In this document: in pieces, positions 46,309 to 58,109 of the stretch
Layout: the number at the start of each line of letters is the position of its first letter
Numbering within the stretch: position 1 is the first letter of the stretch
Made by a program: the position numbers and the translations under genes
Notes under the pieces: model-generated
The model's database searches: none
Told to the model about the DNA's origin: nothing
The model's input: the letters and a program-made list of their open reading frames with translations, nothing else
Assembly: GCA_030998225.1 (NCBI GenBank)
Contig: JAPYXD010000680.1
Span: 6,510,001-6,574,000 of the forward strand
Direction of reading: 5' to 3'
Length of the DNA: 64,000 bases
Origin: Diplolepis rosae
Taxonomy: Eukaryota > Arthropoda > Insecta > Hymenoptera > Diplolepididae

Positions 46309-46548
46309 GAAATTTATTTTAAATCGATTCCATTTTATTAAAAATATATATGGGTCATTCCCCAAACCCAAACATTTTTTTCGAAAATAGTATGTTTTGT
46401 TGCGTTCTATATTTAAAAATAGTCAACACGTATTTTTTTTCAATATGATATTTGAAAATTTCGAGAAATGAATCTTCACAATTTTGAAATCAGAAAAATT
46501 GATGTTTTTTCAATAGGAAACAGTAAAAAAAGTTTATAATGTAAAAAA

Positions 46549-46822
46549 TCTACTAACGAAATCTTTTTGGTTTTCCGATTTCAGAATATCCTGTCTCGAG
46601 ATATCATGTCCACGAGATAGACACTTTTTTCTCAAGAGCCTTTGTAAAATATACACTACTATTATAATAATTATTTTTTTAATAGAAGTATACCTACAAT
46701 ACCTACATGTTCTTTAAATGTTAGTTAATGATATGCAAAAGATTTTTAATCAATATATTCATTCATTTTTTCATAAAAAAATTGAGAAAAATCCTATTTT
46801 TTGCCTTCCTAGCTATGCCCCC
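46549..46822. repeat. Dispersed direct repeat, copy 2
   Basis: Colinear with 41797-42075, with small gaps (CTACTAACGAAATCTTTTTG ... TGCCCCCTTAA). Confidence 0.65.
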
Positions 46823-47779
46823 TTAATCAAATCTTATTTCTGAGTGCACGTGTCCCAACTGTTCTCAAAAGTTGGGTAAAGTTTCTCGAACTTTTTTTCG
46901 CTGTGTGTTTAAGATTTCTTCCAATGTGTCTGAATTTTGTCTTTTTAGTAAATGAACAGTTTCTCCGAGACAAAAAAGGACCTCTTCTGAGAAAAGTTAT
47001 ATTCCTCATCGCAGAGGATATTTCTGTTCCCTTTGATTTTTCGAGTCACTTGCGCCGAGCGAAACACACTGCCATAGTCGCTTCATCACTTTTTTTACGA
47101 TGACATAATTTAGGGGTAAAATATAATATTGCTGATGAAACAAGTTTAAAAACATAAAAAAAGGAGAACTCATTGTCCTCCATATTTATCAGCCTCTCCT
47201 GACTTGCCCATAAAACTTAAAAACTGTATAAATAGTTTATAATTGCATTAAAATTCTTGATGAATTTTCCAAGGGATAATTATCTGAATTAATGGAAAAA
47301 AAAGTGAAACTTAGTAAATGAGATTCCTTCACGACTTTCCAATAATTACAGAGTAAGGTTTTTCGATAAGGAGAATGAGATCGTGGTGAAGAAAAATGCA
47401 AGAGGGTACAGAGTCAGCAGCTGTCGGAGGACGGACATGGCAAATCCACCCTTTCACCATTACCCTTGTAATTGCAGTAAATTTGTCCAGAGAGCCTTCG
47501 ACAAATGCTGCCTTTGACCGGCGTAGCCGGCATTAATCTAATTAACAACTGTGTTAGGATTATACCATTATCCATGTATGCCAGTTAATTCAATTATTTC
47601 CCCTACGTTTCTTCTTTATTATGCATTCCTTTGTCTACTTTGTCCACTCGAATTAATTTTTTTTCAATGGAAATAATATCTTTTAAGTCTTATCATGTAT
47701 GGTTGAGTAATTAACATAAAAGAATGTTCATAAAAGAATTAATAATAAAAGGAAACTAGCGATTTTTCGAAACATGACT
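46823..47779. other. Unique intronic segment
   Basis: Overlapping frames on both strands at 46827-47103 show no family motif. 47390-47540 is GC-richer and could be conserved non-coding sequence. No gene supported. Confidence 0.35.
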
Positions 47780-47783
47780 TTAA

Positions 47784-48375
47784 TGTAGTTGTCGTGCCAA
47801 AAATCAAGTCTCTGGAAAAAACGTTTTTTATGATTTTAAAACATGAAATGATTTATCAGTCATTTATTATGAAAGAGGAAACATTATTTTTTATGAAAAA
47901 AATTTTAAAGTTAGGTAAAATAATACTTTTAATAATATTTTCTTGCAATAGAATTTTTCCTTACTATCTTTTCTTACCAATTTTTCGAAAATGATTAGAT
48001 TTTTATAAATGATGGCCTTGTAGAAAATATTTTCCCGAACAAAAAGTCATGATTTATAAAATCCATTCGTTCTTAAAGAATTGATAAGAAGCAATAGTAA
48101 AGAAAAATTCTATTGCAAAAGAATATTATTAATAATATTTAAAGGATTTGAAAATCTTTCTGTAATTTTGAACTCAACTAATTAATTTGAAATTATTAAT
48201 AATAATGATTAGGACTTGTATCGACCCTTTAGTTTTAATAATATTCGATATTGTTGATGTTCTTAGTTGGCTTTAGGGTCCAGAAAAATGTTTAATTAAT
48301 AATTCAAATTATAATTTCAAGTCTCAAAATTATAGAAAAACTTTTTCCAGAGTCCTGATTTTTGACATAACTACC
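47784..48375. mobile_element. 592-bp hairpin element, family F2 copy 3
   Basis: TTAA at 47780-47783 and 48376-48379. Arms open TGTAGTTGTCGTGCCAAAAAT and close with its inverse (ATTTTTGACATAACTACC). A PLE-type tail on the minus strand (48237-48290) is inserted in the right arm. Confidence 0.75.
48237..48290 (-). repeat. Solo 3' tail of the hammerhead element, minus strand
   Basis: On the minus strand it reads CTGGACCCTAAAGCCAACTA followed by AGAACATCAACAATAT, nearly identical to 5206-5240. No array or hammerhead precedes it, so this is a 5'-truncated copy, inserted in an F2 hairpin. Confidence 0.65.
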
Positions 48376-48589
48376 TTAAACGCGGAAAAATGAAAGTCAT
48401 TAAAATTTTTACCTCAAAAATATCTGCAAGACTTATCCGCAGGTCTTTTTAGTTATTTCTTGTTATTTCAGATAAAATTGAATATTTTATATTTAAAACT
48501 AAGAAACTAATACAATAGAATCGATTTTTTCTATTTTCAATTTTTTAAAAGTAATTTTAAAGATTTTTTCAAGAAGGTCAACATTCTCT

Positions 48590-48960
48590 CTTGACATTTT
48601 TTGCATCTTGTATATTTGAGTAAAAACGAGAATTATCTATTGTTAATAGTACTTTCTACAATTGAAATAAAAATTACAAGTTTTTTAAAAAAATAATCTA
48701 AATAAAATTTGAAGATGTTCCATACGTGAGTTAATTGAGCTTATTTTGATTGAAACTAAAGATATGTTTCATAAAAAACTGTAGAAATGAAAATTTTTAG
48801 ATCTTACCTAGGAAAAGAATTCTTTATGCTATCTATTTTTCGAATCTCGCATAGTTTGACTAGAAAATTAAAAGTTTTTAACTTTTCAAAAAAGTAGTTT
48901 TCAATTATTTTTTAATGGTCCGATTTTTTTTAATTTTCTGGCAGATACGACTCGCTAACG
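48590..48960. repeat. Degenerate ~157-bp tandem repeat (locus 4)
   Basis: Shows TTGCATCTTGTATATTTGAG... and ATTTTTCGAATCTCGCATAGTTTGAC blocks in the order used at the other loci. It ends in the CGTTTTTTCTACTAGACCCTG / AAACGTGG module shared with 29600-29680. Confidence 0.45.
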
Positions 48961-49823
48961 AACTCGTTTTTTCTACTAGACCCTGATTAAGTGGACCGAA
49001 GTGCAAAACGTGGTGTAAAAATGGAAAATGGGCGGGGAAGGAGGGGGGTAAAATTCTACAAAAAAGTGATGTAAAACAATAAGTAATTTACAAAAAAAAT
49101 TAGGCTTTGACTGAAAGTGACTTTGAAGATCAAAAGAAATTTAGGGATTGCGAACTTGAGATAGTTATAAGAGCGGTAATCTAATTATCCCAAGTGAATG
49201 GTAACTCCGACGAGGTTGCAAGAAGGGCGTCAACTTTACTGTTAATTTTTCTTGCCCACTAGGTAGAAAATTACGTTTAGTCTACTTTTCCATTGGACTT
49301 GAAGATATAGGTATACGTCTACTTCTATACGACTCAAGACTTAAGATCCAGAACGTCCTTCAGGAGGCCCTGAAAATCTCTCGAGATCAGCAAAAGGCAT
49401 TCAGGCGGAAGGATGTTCTGATGCCAGTTCAAGCTCAATTAAAGTATCCACTCGTTGAATTTAATCTCATTAGATTCTCGAAATTTAACCTTTTTCCAAC
49501 AAAAGCCTCTCTCCGTTTTTAATCTGAATTTTTATCACGCCTACATTTATTATCGTGAATCAAACAAACTGTGTTCATTTGCAATCGAATTTAATTTTTG
49601 CAAGTTTAAATATTTATTTATAAGTTCTTCAAACTTACTTGCAGCTTAAATTTATTAGGAATTATTAAAAATTATTTTTAAAAATTACTAAATATTTTGA
49701 AAATTTGGCATTTAATAATAGTAATCAAAGTTGAACAATTATAAACAATATTATTGAAAACTTTTAACAAATTTAATAATTCTAAACGTTTTATGGTTTT
49801 ATGAAAAAATGGTTTTATTTTAA
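48961..49823. other. Unique intronic segment
   Basis: 49190-49450 has a more even base mix. A 64-codon frame at 49455-49649 shows no family motif. Nothing else seen. Confidence 0.35.
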
Positions 49824-49827
49824 TTAA

Positions 49828-50342
49828 GGTAGTTGTCGTGCCAAAAATCAGATCATTGGAAAAAAAACTTTTTCTATTTTATTAAGAGTTTTTTGTAATA
49901 GGATTTTTTCTTAACATCGTTTGTTATCAATTTTAAAAAAATGAATGGACTCTCTACAATTCTACTGTTTCTAATTTTGAAAATAAGTAAAAGATCTAAT
50001 ATAGTTATTCTTTGAACAAATGTTACTTGCAAAAATTTTTTTCAACGATTTCAGTCGTTGAAAACTTTATTGGAAACAGTAGAGTTGGAGATAATATTTA
50101 CCTCGAAAAAATAAGCCATGATTTATGAAAATCTAATCGTATTTAAAATTTGGTAAGAAGCGATAGTAAAAAAAGATTCTATTACAAAAACATTATTAAT
50201 AGAATTATTTTTCATAATTTTTAAATTTCTTTTACAAAAAAAAAAGATTTTTTTTAATAAAAGACGTCTGAAAATTATCATTTCAAGTCTTAAAACCGTA
50301 GAAAAACTTTTTATCCAGAGACCAAATTTTGGTAAAACTATC
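49828..50342. mobile_element. 515-bp hairpin element, family F2 copy 4
   Basis: TTAA at 49824-49827 and 50343-50346. Left end GGTAGTTGTCGTGCCAAAA, right end TTTTGGTAAAACTATC. The centre carries GAAACAGTAGAGTTGGAGATA. Confidence 0.75.
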
Positions 50343-50694
50343 TTAATGTAACTTAAAGCCAATTTTTATTGATTTCAAAAAGTTCAAAATGAACTCCTAT
50401 TTGATTTCAACTATAAGAGATTTCAAAACTCAAAATAATTTTAAGGTAAAGGAATCAAATGTGAATCGAAGTTCCAAACGTGGATCAGTCTTTCTTCTTG
50501 TATGAATATCAAAATTATTTTTTATATTTTCACTGTTAATGGTCGATCATATATGACACTAACGTTTACCATTTAAAATTTGAAATCAATTCGATATTCA
50601 TAGAAGAAAAAAATACTGATCCACAATTGCAACACCGATCCACATTTGGTTCCATTACCTTTAGTCCAATATATTTAGTCCGATTCCTATAAGT

Positions 50695-52768
50695 ATTATT
50701 GCAATTCATTGGGTAAGAAAAATTTTTTTTGCCATCTTTAGAGTACCATATAGGAAGCTTAAATCCAAGTTTTCGACCATCAACCCTTTGCAGGTTGTCC
50801 GCCATCTTGAATTAAGGGGTGATTTCTTGTATCGCGAATAACAGTCGTATTTTTTATTTTATCAAGAAAACAGTTGATACCATTTTTCACGAGAAAAATG
50901 AGTTCTACAAATTAGTTCATTTTATGTTTTCTCGTATTTTGCTTATTTGTTGCTTAAAAATCGATTATAAAAATTAAAAGACGGTTGAAATTTTCTTTAG
51001 ATCGAATATCTTTTTTTATTTCCGTGCTATAGCAAAACTTTTGGGGCAAAAGTTGTAATTCACACGATCCTCTATAATTTTTGTCGGAAACTTTTTTTTG
51101 TAAGAGCGATTGTTTACTTACCGTAGAGTCTGAAAGTTGCGCGCATCGTCGGTAGCTCGTAGCACTCAATGGCGCGCGCTGTACCTGGCGCCTTGGCTAC
51201 TGGCGGAAAATGGCTCGCTTTTTTCACCTGCCTACTGTGGAATGTGTGTGACATAGCTCACGCCTAATTATCGTTTTTTATATCTTATCTAGCGCGATGA
51301 GACAAAAAAGTCTGATTTTCTCGAAAAATCAGTCTATTTTGGAACGTCCGCTGACATGCAAATTTGTGAAATCACAAGGAAAATGAGTGCTGTTTAAAGA
51401 ACAAAACAGCAGTTACCACACATCGCGCGTGCTATAAAAACTACTCCAACTTGAAATTGACAGATGTTGCAAGGTAATGTGGGCTTTAATTAACAATTTT
51501 TCTATGTCCAGTGTGTGAAACTTCATTTTAATGAATTAATGAAAAATTATACGCAACGGTCTATAAAAACCTTTTAATAATCCTCATTAAAAATTATTTA
51601 TTGTGAAAATATCAACTGTTTCGATTCCGAGAACTGAAAATTATTAATTCTGAGAATTTCAAGAGTTAAAATGTCTTAAATTTTTATTCAAATATAGAAA
51701 ATCAAAATTTTCAAAATTCTTTAGCTTTTCGATTGCATCATGTCGATTTCCAGATTTTTCGATGTTGAATTTTAAAATGGATGAAACGAGAAGCATTTCT
51801 GAAAATATGAATTAGGAAATTTCAAACACTCTCACCTCCTCAGATAAACCTCCCAGGAAAAAACTATTCAAATTTTGAACACTGTAGAAATAATATACAG
51901 CAATCGAAGATATAAAGTTCGAATTTTTTGAAAAATTCATGCTTAATTATCTCAAAAGGCAACTTTGTTAAATTTCTATTCCAAGAAGTTTATACTCTCG
52001 AAAACAACCTCTCTACTTCGAAAATGAAATTGTAGAAATAATCGGATTCTCTAGTTCGAAATCATTTGAGAACAGTTTGGGCCTAATTCAACAAAAAACT
52101 AGTTTAAAAAATTATGGATTAATATTTGAGCAAAAAAGGCTCCATTGACAAACTTCATACAATACAAAAATTTCTCAAAGCCACTTTTTCAATTTTTCTG
52201 AAATCTCTAGTCCTAAAAGTTGCCGATCTTAAGATCCAGCGATAAAATTCAACGAAACTGAGAATAATTTAGTACGGCACAGCGCTCGCAATCCAGCACT
52301 ACCAACTGCCGAGTGACGGAGCGCGCAACTTTCAGACGCTACGGTAAGTAAACAATCGCTCTCACAAAAAAAAGTTTTCGACAAAAATTGTAGTGTCGTG
52401 TGAATTACAACTTTTACCTGAAAATTTTTGGTATAGCACGGAAATAAAAAAAGATATTCGATCTAAAAAAAATTTCAACCCTCTTTTAATTTTTATAATC
52501 GATTTTTAAGCAAAAAATAAGCAAAATACGAGAAATCATAAAATGAACTAATTTGTAGAACTCATTTTTCTCGTGAAAAATAGTATCAACTGTTTTCTTG
52601 ATAAAATCAAAAATACGACTGTTATTCGCGATACAAGAAACCACCCCTTAATTCAATATGGCGGACAACCTGCAAAGGGTTGATGGTCGAAAACTTGGAT
52701 TTAAGCTTCCTATATGGTACCCTAAAGATGGCAAAAAAAATTTTTCTTACCCAATGAATTGCAATAAT
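50695..52768. mobile_element. 2.07-kb element with ~450-bp terminal inverted repeats
   Basis: Arms at 50695-51144 and 52321-52768 start ATTATTGCAATTCATTGGG and match closely throughout (for example CCGCCATCTTGAATTAAGGGG and its inverse); a weaker match continues about 50 bp inwards. The ~1.18-kb loop has no transposase. Minus frames at 50566-50805 and 52622-52819 lie in the two arms and are products of the duplication. Nested inside mannosidase intron 1. Confidence 0.82.
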
Positions 52769-53450
52769 AAAACCTAAATATACTGGACTACTTATACGTT
52801 CAAATTTGCAAGTGTTCAAGATTCAAAAAACACAAAGGAACTTTAATTTTAAACAGTGAATATCATGATAGAGAGAAGATTACAAAATTGAAGATGACAA
52901 TGCAAATTTGAATAAAAGAGGCTAGCAAAAGTGAGAGTAAATGCAAGAGGCATTGCAACCTGAGTCACTTTCATGGCATGAACAAGGGTATTGACGGTCC
53001 GTGGTTCCACTTAGCGAAGATTAATTTACACTATTAGCCTCAAAGTTTAGTACAATACGCTGCGTTCTGGCTCACAATAATAAACAAAGCCATAATTATG
53101 GCCAGACTCCGCCTACAATGGGGCCGGATGACGTGTAGATGAACTAACATGCATTGCGTTTGGCGGCTTCTGCTTTACAATGTATAGCACACAGTACTAT
53201 ATCTATAGATGAAGTCCCATGTACAGGTGTGGAGCTCTCAGGATTCTCAAGACAGTGCGGAACGTCGGTCCGGATGTTGTAACGCTCTTAAGCATCTGAA
53301 CACACTCCTCGTTGTTCATTTGTTCCCAGGGTGTTATCGTTCTCACGCTCGCGCGTGTCTCTAAATTCACCAAAGCTCACGGGAATAAAGGGATTTTATC
53401 ATTTTGCAATTGATTTTCAAAAATATTAAAAGCTTTTTGTTTTTTTTTTA
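52769..53450. other. Unique intronic segment, GC-richer
   Basis: 53040-53390 has a clearly more even base mix and no repeat signature. No open frame with family motifs. It could be regulatory. Confidence 0.35.
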
Positions 53451-55323
53451 ACAAATTCATAGGGTGGTTCACATGTTTTGAGTTGATCAAAAAATTTGAT
53501 TGGATCAACGAAAACATTTGTGTTTTCTAACAAACTGGTTTTGAAATGGTAATTCACTGATTAAATAGTTAGAAAATAACTACTTATTCATTTGAGTGAA
53601 AATTTTACTGACAATCTGTGGAAATCCACTGAAAATAGTAAAATTTGCACTAAATTTGATCAGTAAAATCTGTTTTACCGATTGAATTTTAGTTGAGTAT
53701 CTCACTGTGATGGCTTCGAAAAATTCGATTTTTGAAATTTCTTTATTCGAAAGTAATAGTATGGAAAATTATGTGGAAAAAATTTCAGAACTCAAATCGA
53801 AGTATTTTTAATGGTTCTGTTATTTTTTGTTAGATTAGAGCGATCATCAAATTTTTTCGAAACTTTAAACGCGTCTTTTGTAAAAACCATTTTTTTGGAT
53901 TTTTTAAAAATATCTACAAGTTGAATCCTTCTGAAATTTTAACTGTACATTTTACATTAGTCTGCGCATCTTCAGAACCAAAATCACCGATCCAGATAAT
54001 AGTTATCATATTTTTTTAACCGTTTTTTAGAGAAAAAAATGGTGAAAGGTCATAGCTAAAGTTTGAACTTCCGCCATTTTGGTCGATTTTAAAGAACTAT
54101 ATCGTTGAATATTTTTTTAAAATCCACGAAGTAATTTTTTGATAAGTTTCTAGATTCAATATTAAACACTGATCAGAATTATATTGATTAACAATATACT
54201 TTCCATAAAAAAAGCGTTTTTCTTGGGCCTGCAGAATTTTAATGAGAATTTCACTGTTTGTTAGTAAAATTTTCACTGGCATGAAAAAGTAGCTCATATT
54301 AAGCTATTTTATCAGTGAAATCTCACTAATTCCAATTTAGAGAGAAGGTTCTTCAAACGAATTGTTTGGTGAAATAAATAAAAAATGTGGTTAACTCGGC
54401 AATAAGAAAATTTGTTGGTTGAATCAACTAAATATCATTTTGACTGTTCAAATTTTTGCGTATTCCAGAATTTAAGAGAATTTAAATTATTTCTAAAGTA
54501 ATATAAAGAATCAATACTCAAAAAGCTTGAGGAGTTTTTAATGATTTTATAAGATTTAAAGTGATTGTAAGCTTTCAATAAATTTGAAAATATTTCAAGT
54601 GGTTTTATACAATTTATAATATAAATCAAAACGTTTCAAGAGGTTTCAAAAGATCTAAAAAGCCCTTTAAGATATTAAACGATTCCCAAAAATTTCAAAA
54701 TGGCCCTAAAAATTGGTCATAACAATCAAAATTAATTTTTTATAAAAAATTAGTCAAATAAGTCTAATACTTTTAATTGCTACATTTGTATATTAAATAT
54801 TTAATGTTGAAGCATTATATAAATAAAATGTTGTTCTTTAAAGCAGAAAATGGGGAAAAAATCCAAGCATGAAATTCGACTCAATTTGCGGTGGTGCCCA
54901 GATATCAACAGCAGTTTGGAGGAAACGGAAATTAAAGAGAGCCGTAAGAGGAAATCAATGAATCTTTTGTCCGCAGATACCCGCTAGTCGATATTCACAT
55001 TGGAATTTGCGGCTTTTAAAAGGAAGAGGGATTCAGGAAAAGAGAGAGATCAATGGGAATGTTCGAACGGGACAAGAGTGATTTGGGAAATTGTAAAAGT
55101 AAAGGGAATTAATCAAAGAAAATGTGAGGAAGGCCGATTAAAACGTGATCAAAAGCTTTTCTCTGTTTCTGAAAAAACCAATTTTCCTCAGTCGAAAAAT
55201 TAAATCTGAATTGGAAACTCGATTTTAAAAACTAATTTTAGATTGACATAATTTTAATAAATAGAAAATAAAATTATTTAGCAACAAATGTAATTCTAAA
55301 AACAAAAATCAAAATCGTGAATT
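53451..55323. other. AT-rich intronic segment with degenerate MITE traces
   Basis: 53535-53710 and 54290-54345 show TCACTGATT/AATCAGTAAAAT words and a right end ATTTAGAGAGAAG like the CTCTAAAT MITE, suggesting an old interrupted copy. A 67-codon frame at 55000-55203 is not supported. Confidence 0.35.
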
Positions 55324-55575
55324 TTCCGTTGCTGGAAAAATGTCATTAAAATACTAAATAAATAAATCTAGCATATCTTACTAATAAATTGATTTATATA
55401 AGTCAATATTCAAGATAGTAACTGATATATTTACTTCGAGAAAAACTACTTCCGTTGCTGGAAAAATGTCATTAAAATACTAAATAAATAAATCTAGCAT
55501 ATCTTACTAATAAATTGATTTATATAAGTCAATATTCAAGATAGTAACTGATATATTTACTTCGAGAAAAACTAC
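55324..55575. repeat. Perfect 126-bp tandem duplication
   Basis: 55324-55449 and 55450-55575 appear identical over 126 bases, head to tail, with unrelated sequence on both sides. The unit contains TTCCGTTGCTGG at its start and GAGAAAAACTAC at its end. Confidence 0.9.
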
Positions 55576-56192
55576 GGGTAATTTATTCACAATTCAATTT
55601 CCAGAAGCGGATCCTGCCTAACTTAATTAGGATCTCAGATTATTTTGGTTTCAAAAAGTGAGTTCGAGCCGATAGGAATCAGGTTTCACGTCAAAGAAAG
55701 CTATTCAAGATTCTTAATCAATTTAGCGAAAAGCAATAAATCGAAAATCCGCAAAAGTGGATTGCACCTTTCACAGAATAAAAAAGAGTCTAACGATAAC
55801 AATCAATTACATTAGCGTCTCTGGAAATGAGAGTATCTGGCACGTACAAGATTCTTATTGCAACTCTCTTCTTCAGTAATAAGTTAGATTACTTAGTGCA
55901 AATGAACTTTTGGAAAGTACAAAATTCGAAATTCGATTCCCAATTTAAAATTACCTTCTAAAATAAAATTTACACTAAGAGAAATACAGAAGTTGGAGAA
56001 ATTCAATTTTAAGACAGTGGATTAAATAATCAGGATTCCGTGTAAACGACCACTGTAATTAAGATAAGCTGCTCTCTAGATATTTTCAGTCATGGAAGCA
56101 ATTTGCAATTTAAGACGAGTGTCCAAATGTACTTGTACCGCATAGATACAACATTAGATAAGATGACTAAAATAGTATATTTCGTATCAAGT
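55576..56192. other. Unique intronic segment
   Basis: No gene or repeat recognised. Confidence 0.4.
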
Positions 56193-56402
56193 GCGGAAAG
56201 GCGACTTTTGCGTGCGGAAAGTTGAGTTTCCCCACTCTAGTTTGGTAAAATTTTAAATGTGCGGAAAACTTAAAATATTACCGCACTAGTACAGGAAAAT
56301 TAATTTTCCGTAGGCTAAACGACACCGACAAGGCTAACTTTCGCTGTGCGGCAGGCAAAAATATTTTTATTTTGTTTTGCGTGCGGAAAAAAATATTCAT
56401 TC
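56193..56402. repeat. Repeated GTGCGGAAA motif cluster
   Basis: GTGCGGAAA occurs four times (near 56191, 56213, 56261 and 56391), with further GTGCGG and TTTTCCGTA forms. Spacing is irregular; probably the inside of a degenerate MITE. Confidence 0.5.
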
Positions 56403-56535
56403 AGCGCAGAGATATTTTGTTTGAATTAAACAAATGGTATTCAATTCAAATAAATCTTTTGTTTGATGAAAAAAAGCCTTTCGCACAAATTCTTTTCTTT
56501 CATTCAATCAAATCTTTTTCCTCGGTGTAGCTTTA

Positions 56536-57651
56536 CCTTAATTTTATAATCGACAAATTATTTAATGTACTAAATAAAACATTTGTAATAACAAATCCCA
56601 AAATCACGTAAAATCAATCGTGCACATATATTCAAATTTGAATTTCGGGCGTGATTATTAACCACTGCGTTGCAGTAAATCGCGCTAAATTCAAATTAAA
56701 AATTTTCTATTGATAATAGTCAGATTTTCTGAAAACGATCAGCCAAATTGGATCAAAATTCAATTTTGATCGTAAATACATTTTTTTAATAGTCTTTCAT
56801 ATTGCTTACAGAAAACTTAAAGGATATTGCAAAAAAAAATTGTTTGTCAGTAATATCAACAATTAAAGTTTATAGTCGTTTTTTTTGCAAAATTTATTAT
56901 GGCCGATCTAATTATCCGATTTTCATGATTTTAACGGCATTGGAATCGCGGTTAAACACAGATTTTTAGTGATTTTTTCTGATTCGGAAAATCGAATTTT
57001 ACTTGATTATTTAAGTATTTGTTTACAACAAATTGGAAAAAATTGCATTCTTCACCAGCTTTCGACTCGAAAGTGCATATCTTTAAGAAACGAATGAAGT
57101 ACATGTGGTATTTTTTCGATTCAAAAGCTGGTGAAGAAGACAATTTTTTTCCAATTTTGCTATAAACAAATAAATAAATAAACAACTGAAATGCGATTTT
57201 CCGAATCGAAAAAAATCAATAAAATCTGTATTCAACCACGATTCCAATGCCAGTAAAATCATCAAAACCAGATAATTAGACCAGCCATAATAAATGTTGC
57301 AAAAAAACGGCTATAAACCTTGATTGTTGATATTATTGACAAAAATTTTTTTTTTGCAAAATCCTTTAAGATTTGTGTAATCAATGTGAAATACCATTGA
57401 AAAATTGATTTACGATCAAAAAATAATTTTGATCCAATTTGGCTGATCGTCTTCGGAAAATCTGACTTTATTACCAATCGACAATTTTTAATTTGAAATT
57501 AGCGCGATTTACTGCAGCGTCGTGGTCAATAATCACGCGCGAAATTCAAATTTGGATATATCTGCATAATTAATTTTATGCGATTTGGGGATTTGTTATC
57601 ACAGTTGTTTTATTTAGTACATTAAATAATTTGTCGATTATAAAATTAAGG
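56536..57651. mobile_element. 1.1-kb palindromic element beside exon 1
   Basis: Ends ACCTTAATTTTATAATCGAC and, inverted, ACCTTAATTTTATAATCGAC. Most of the 1.1 kb pairs with itself, with the centre near 57090 (CACCAGCTTTCGACTCGAAA and its inverse). Short minus frames at 56952-57477 lie in the arms. It ends about 105 bp from the exon 1 donor of the mannosidase gene. Confidence 0.82.
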
Positions 57652-57755
57652 TAATTTTGATCCAATTTGGGTGGTCCGGTTCAGAAATTCTGACCAAATT
57701 AAAATTATACTCACTCTGGAATAAATTATTATATTAAATAATTGTGTATACTCGC

Positions 57756-58109
57756 CTCCTTGACTTTTTCTCTTCGCTGATTAGTTACATCGTCCAGGGG
57801 AGGATTAGGAGGAAGAATTATGTAAGGTCCTTGAACTTTGAGAGATGATTCAGGTGGTGCTGAAACTTGATTTCGATACGTTGTGTGCTTAATATTTTCA
57901 AATTTTCTAACACTGTCTCCCTTATCCTGATCAGGAACAACATTATCCTGGACCCAGGCAGGATTTGCTTGGTCAGGTCGATCCTCGGGAGCGACGCCTC
58001 GATCAACGACGTTGGCTAGATCACGTCGAGTAACGAATGTCCCTGTCAGTAGGAGGATCAGCATCACGGACAATAGGCCACTGATGGCCAATCTCTGAAT
58101 CAGCCTCAT
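57756..58109 (-). CDS. alpha-Man-Ia: Class I alpha-1,2-mannosidase (GH47), coding exon 1
   Basis: This is the first coding exon (118 codons) of a Golgi mannosyl-oligosaccharide alpha-1,2-mannosidase, which trims Man9GlcNAc2 towards Man5GlcNAc2 in N-glycan processing. Seen: a short basic N-terminus, then a hydrophobic stretch at about residues 8-26 (AISGLLSVMLILLLTGTFV) that fits a type II signal anchor; then a polar, low-complexity stem at about residues 28-90; then a proline-rich segment PYIILPPNPPLDD and the junction motif QRREKVKE that precedes MMKH in this family. The chosen start is the ATG at 58109, with CAAA just upstream; the reading frame is open three codons further to a TTG but has no earlier ATG. 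Phase 0 joining to exon 2 recreates REKVKE-MMKHGW. The donor reads AG|GCGAGT, a GC rather than a GT. The stem diverges fast in this family, so its identity rests on the end of the exon and the fit to exon 2. Confidence 0.85.

Larger units (their letters stand above)
40700..57755 (-). other. Mannosidase intron 1, 17.06 kb, GC-AG borders
   Basis: The segment lies between the two mannosidase exons. On the minus strand it starts GCGAGT (57755 downwards) and ends gcgtag (40700). The nearest GT, four bases inside, would shift the frame and destroy the conserved KVKE-MMKHGW junction, so the GC donor is the better reading. The intron holds MITEs, a 2.07 kb long-inverted-repeat element, a perfect 126-bp tandem duplication and a 1.1 kb palindrome next to exon 1. 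No other host exon was recognised in it. Confidence 0.75.

Noticed and set aside
50566..50805. 79-codon minus frame MADNLQRVDGRKLG...
   Set aside because: It lies at the outer end of an inverted-repeat arm and the same sequence appears inverted at 52660; no protein family recognised.
57750..57751. Canonical GT donor four bases inside intron 1
   Set aside because: Its use would shift the frame and remove the conserved MMKHGW start of the catalytic domain.
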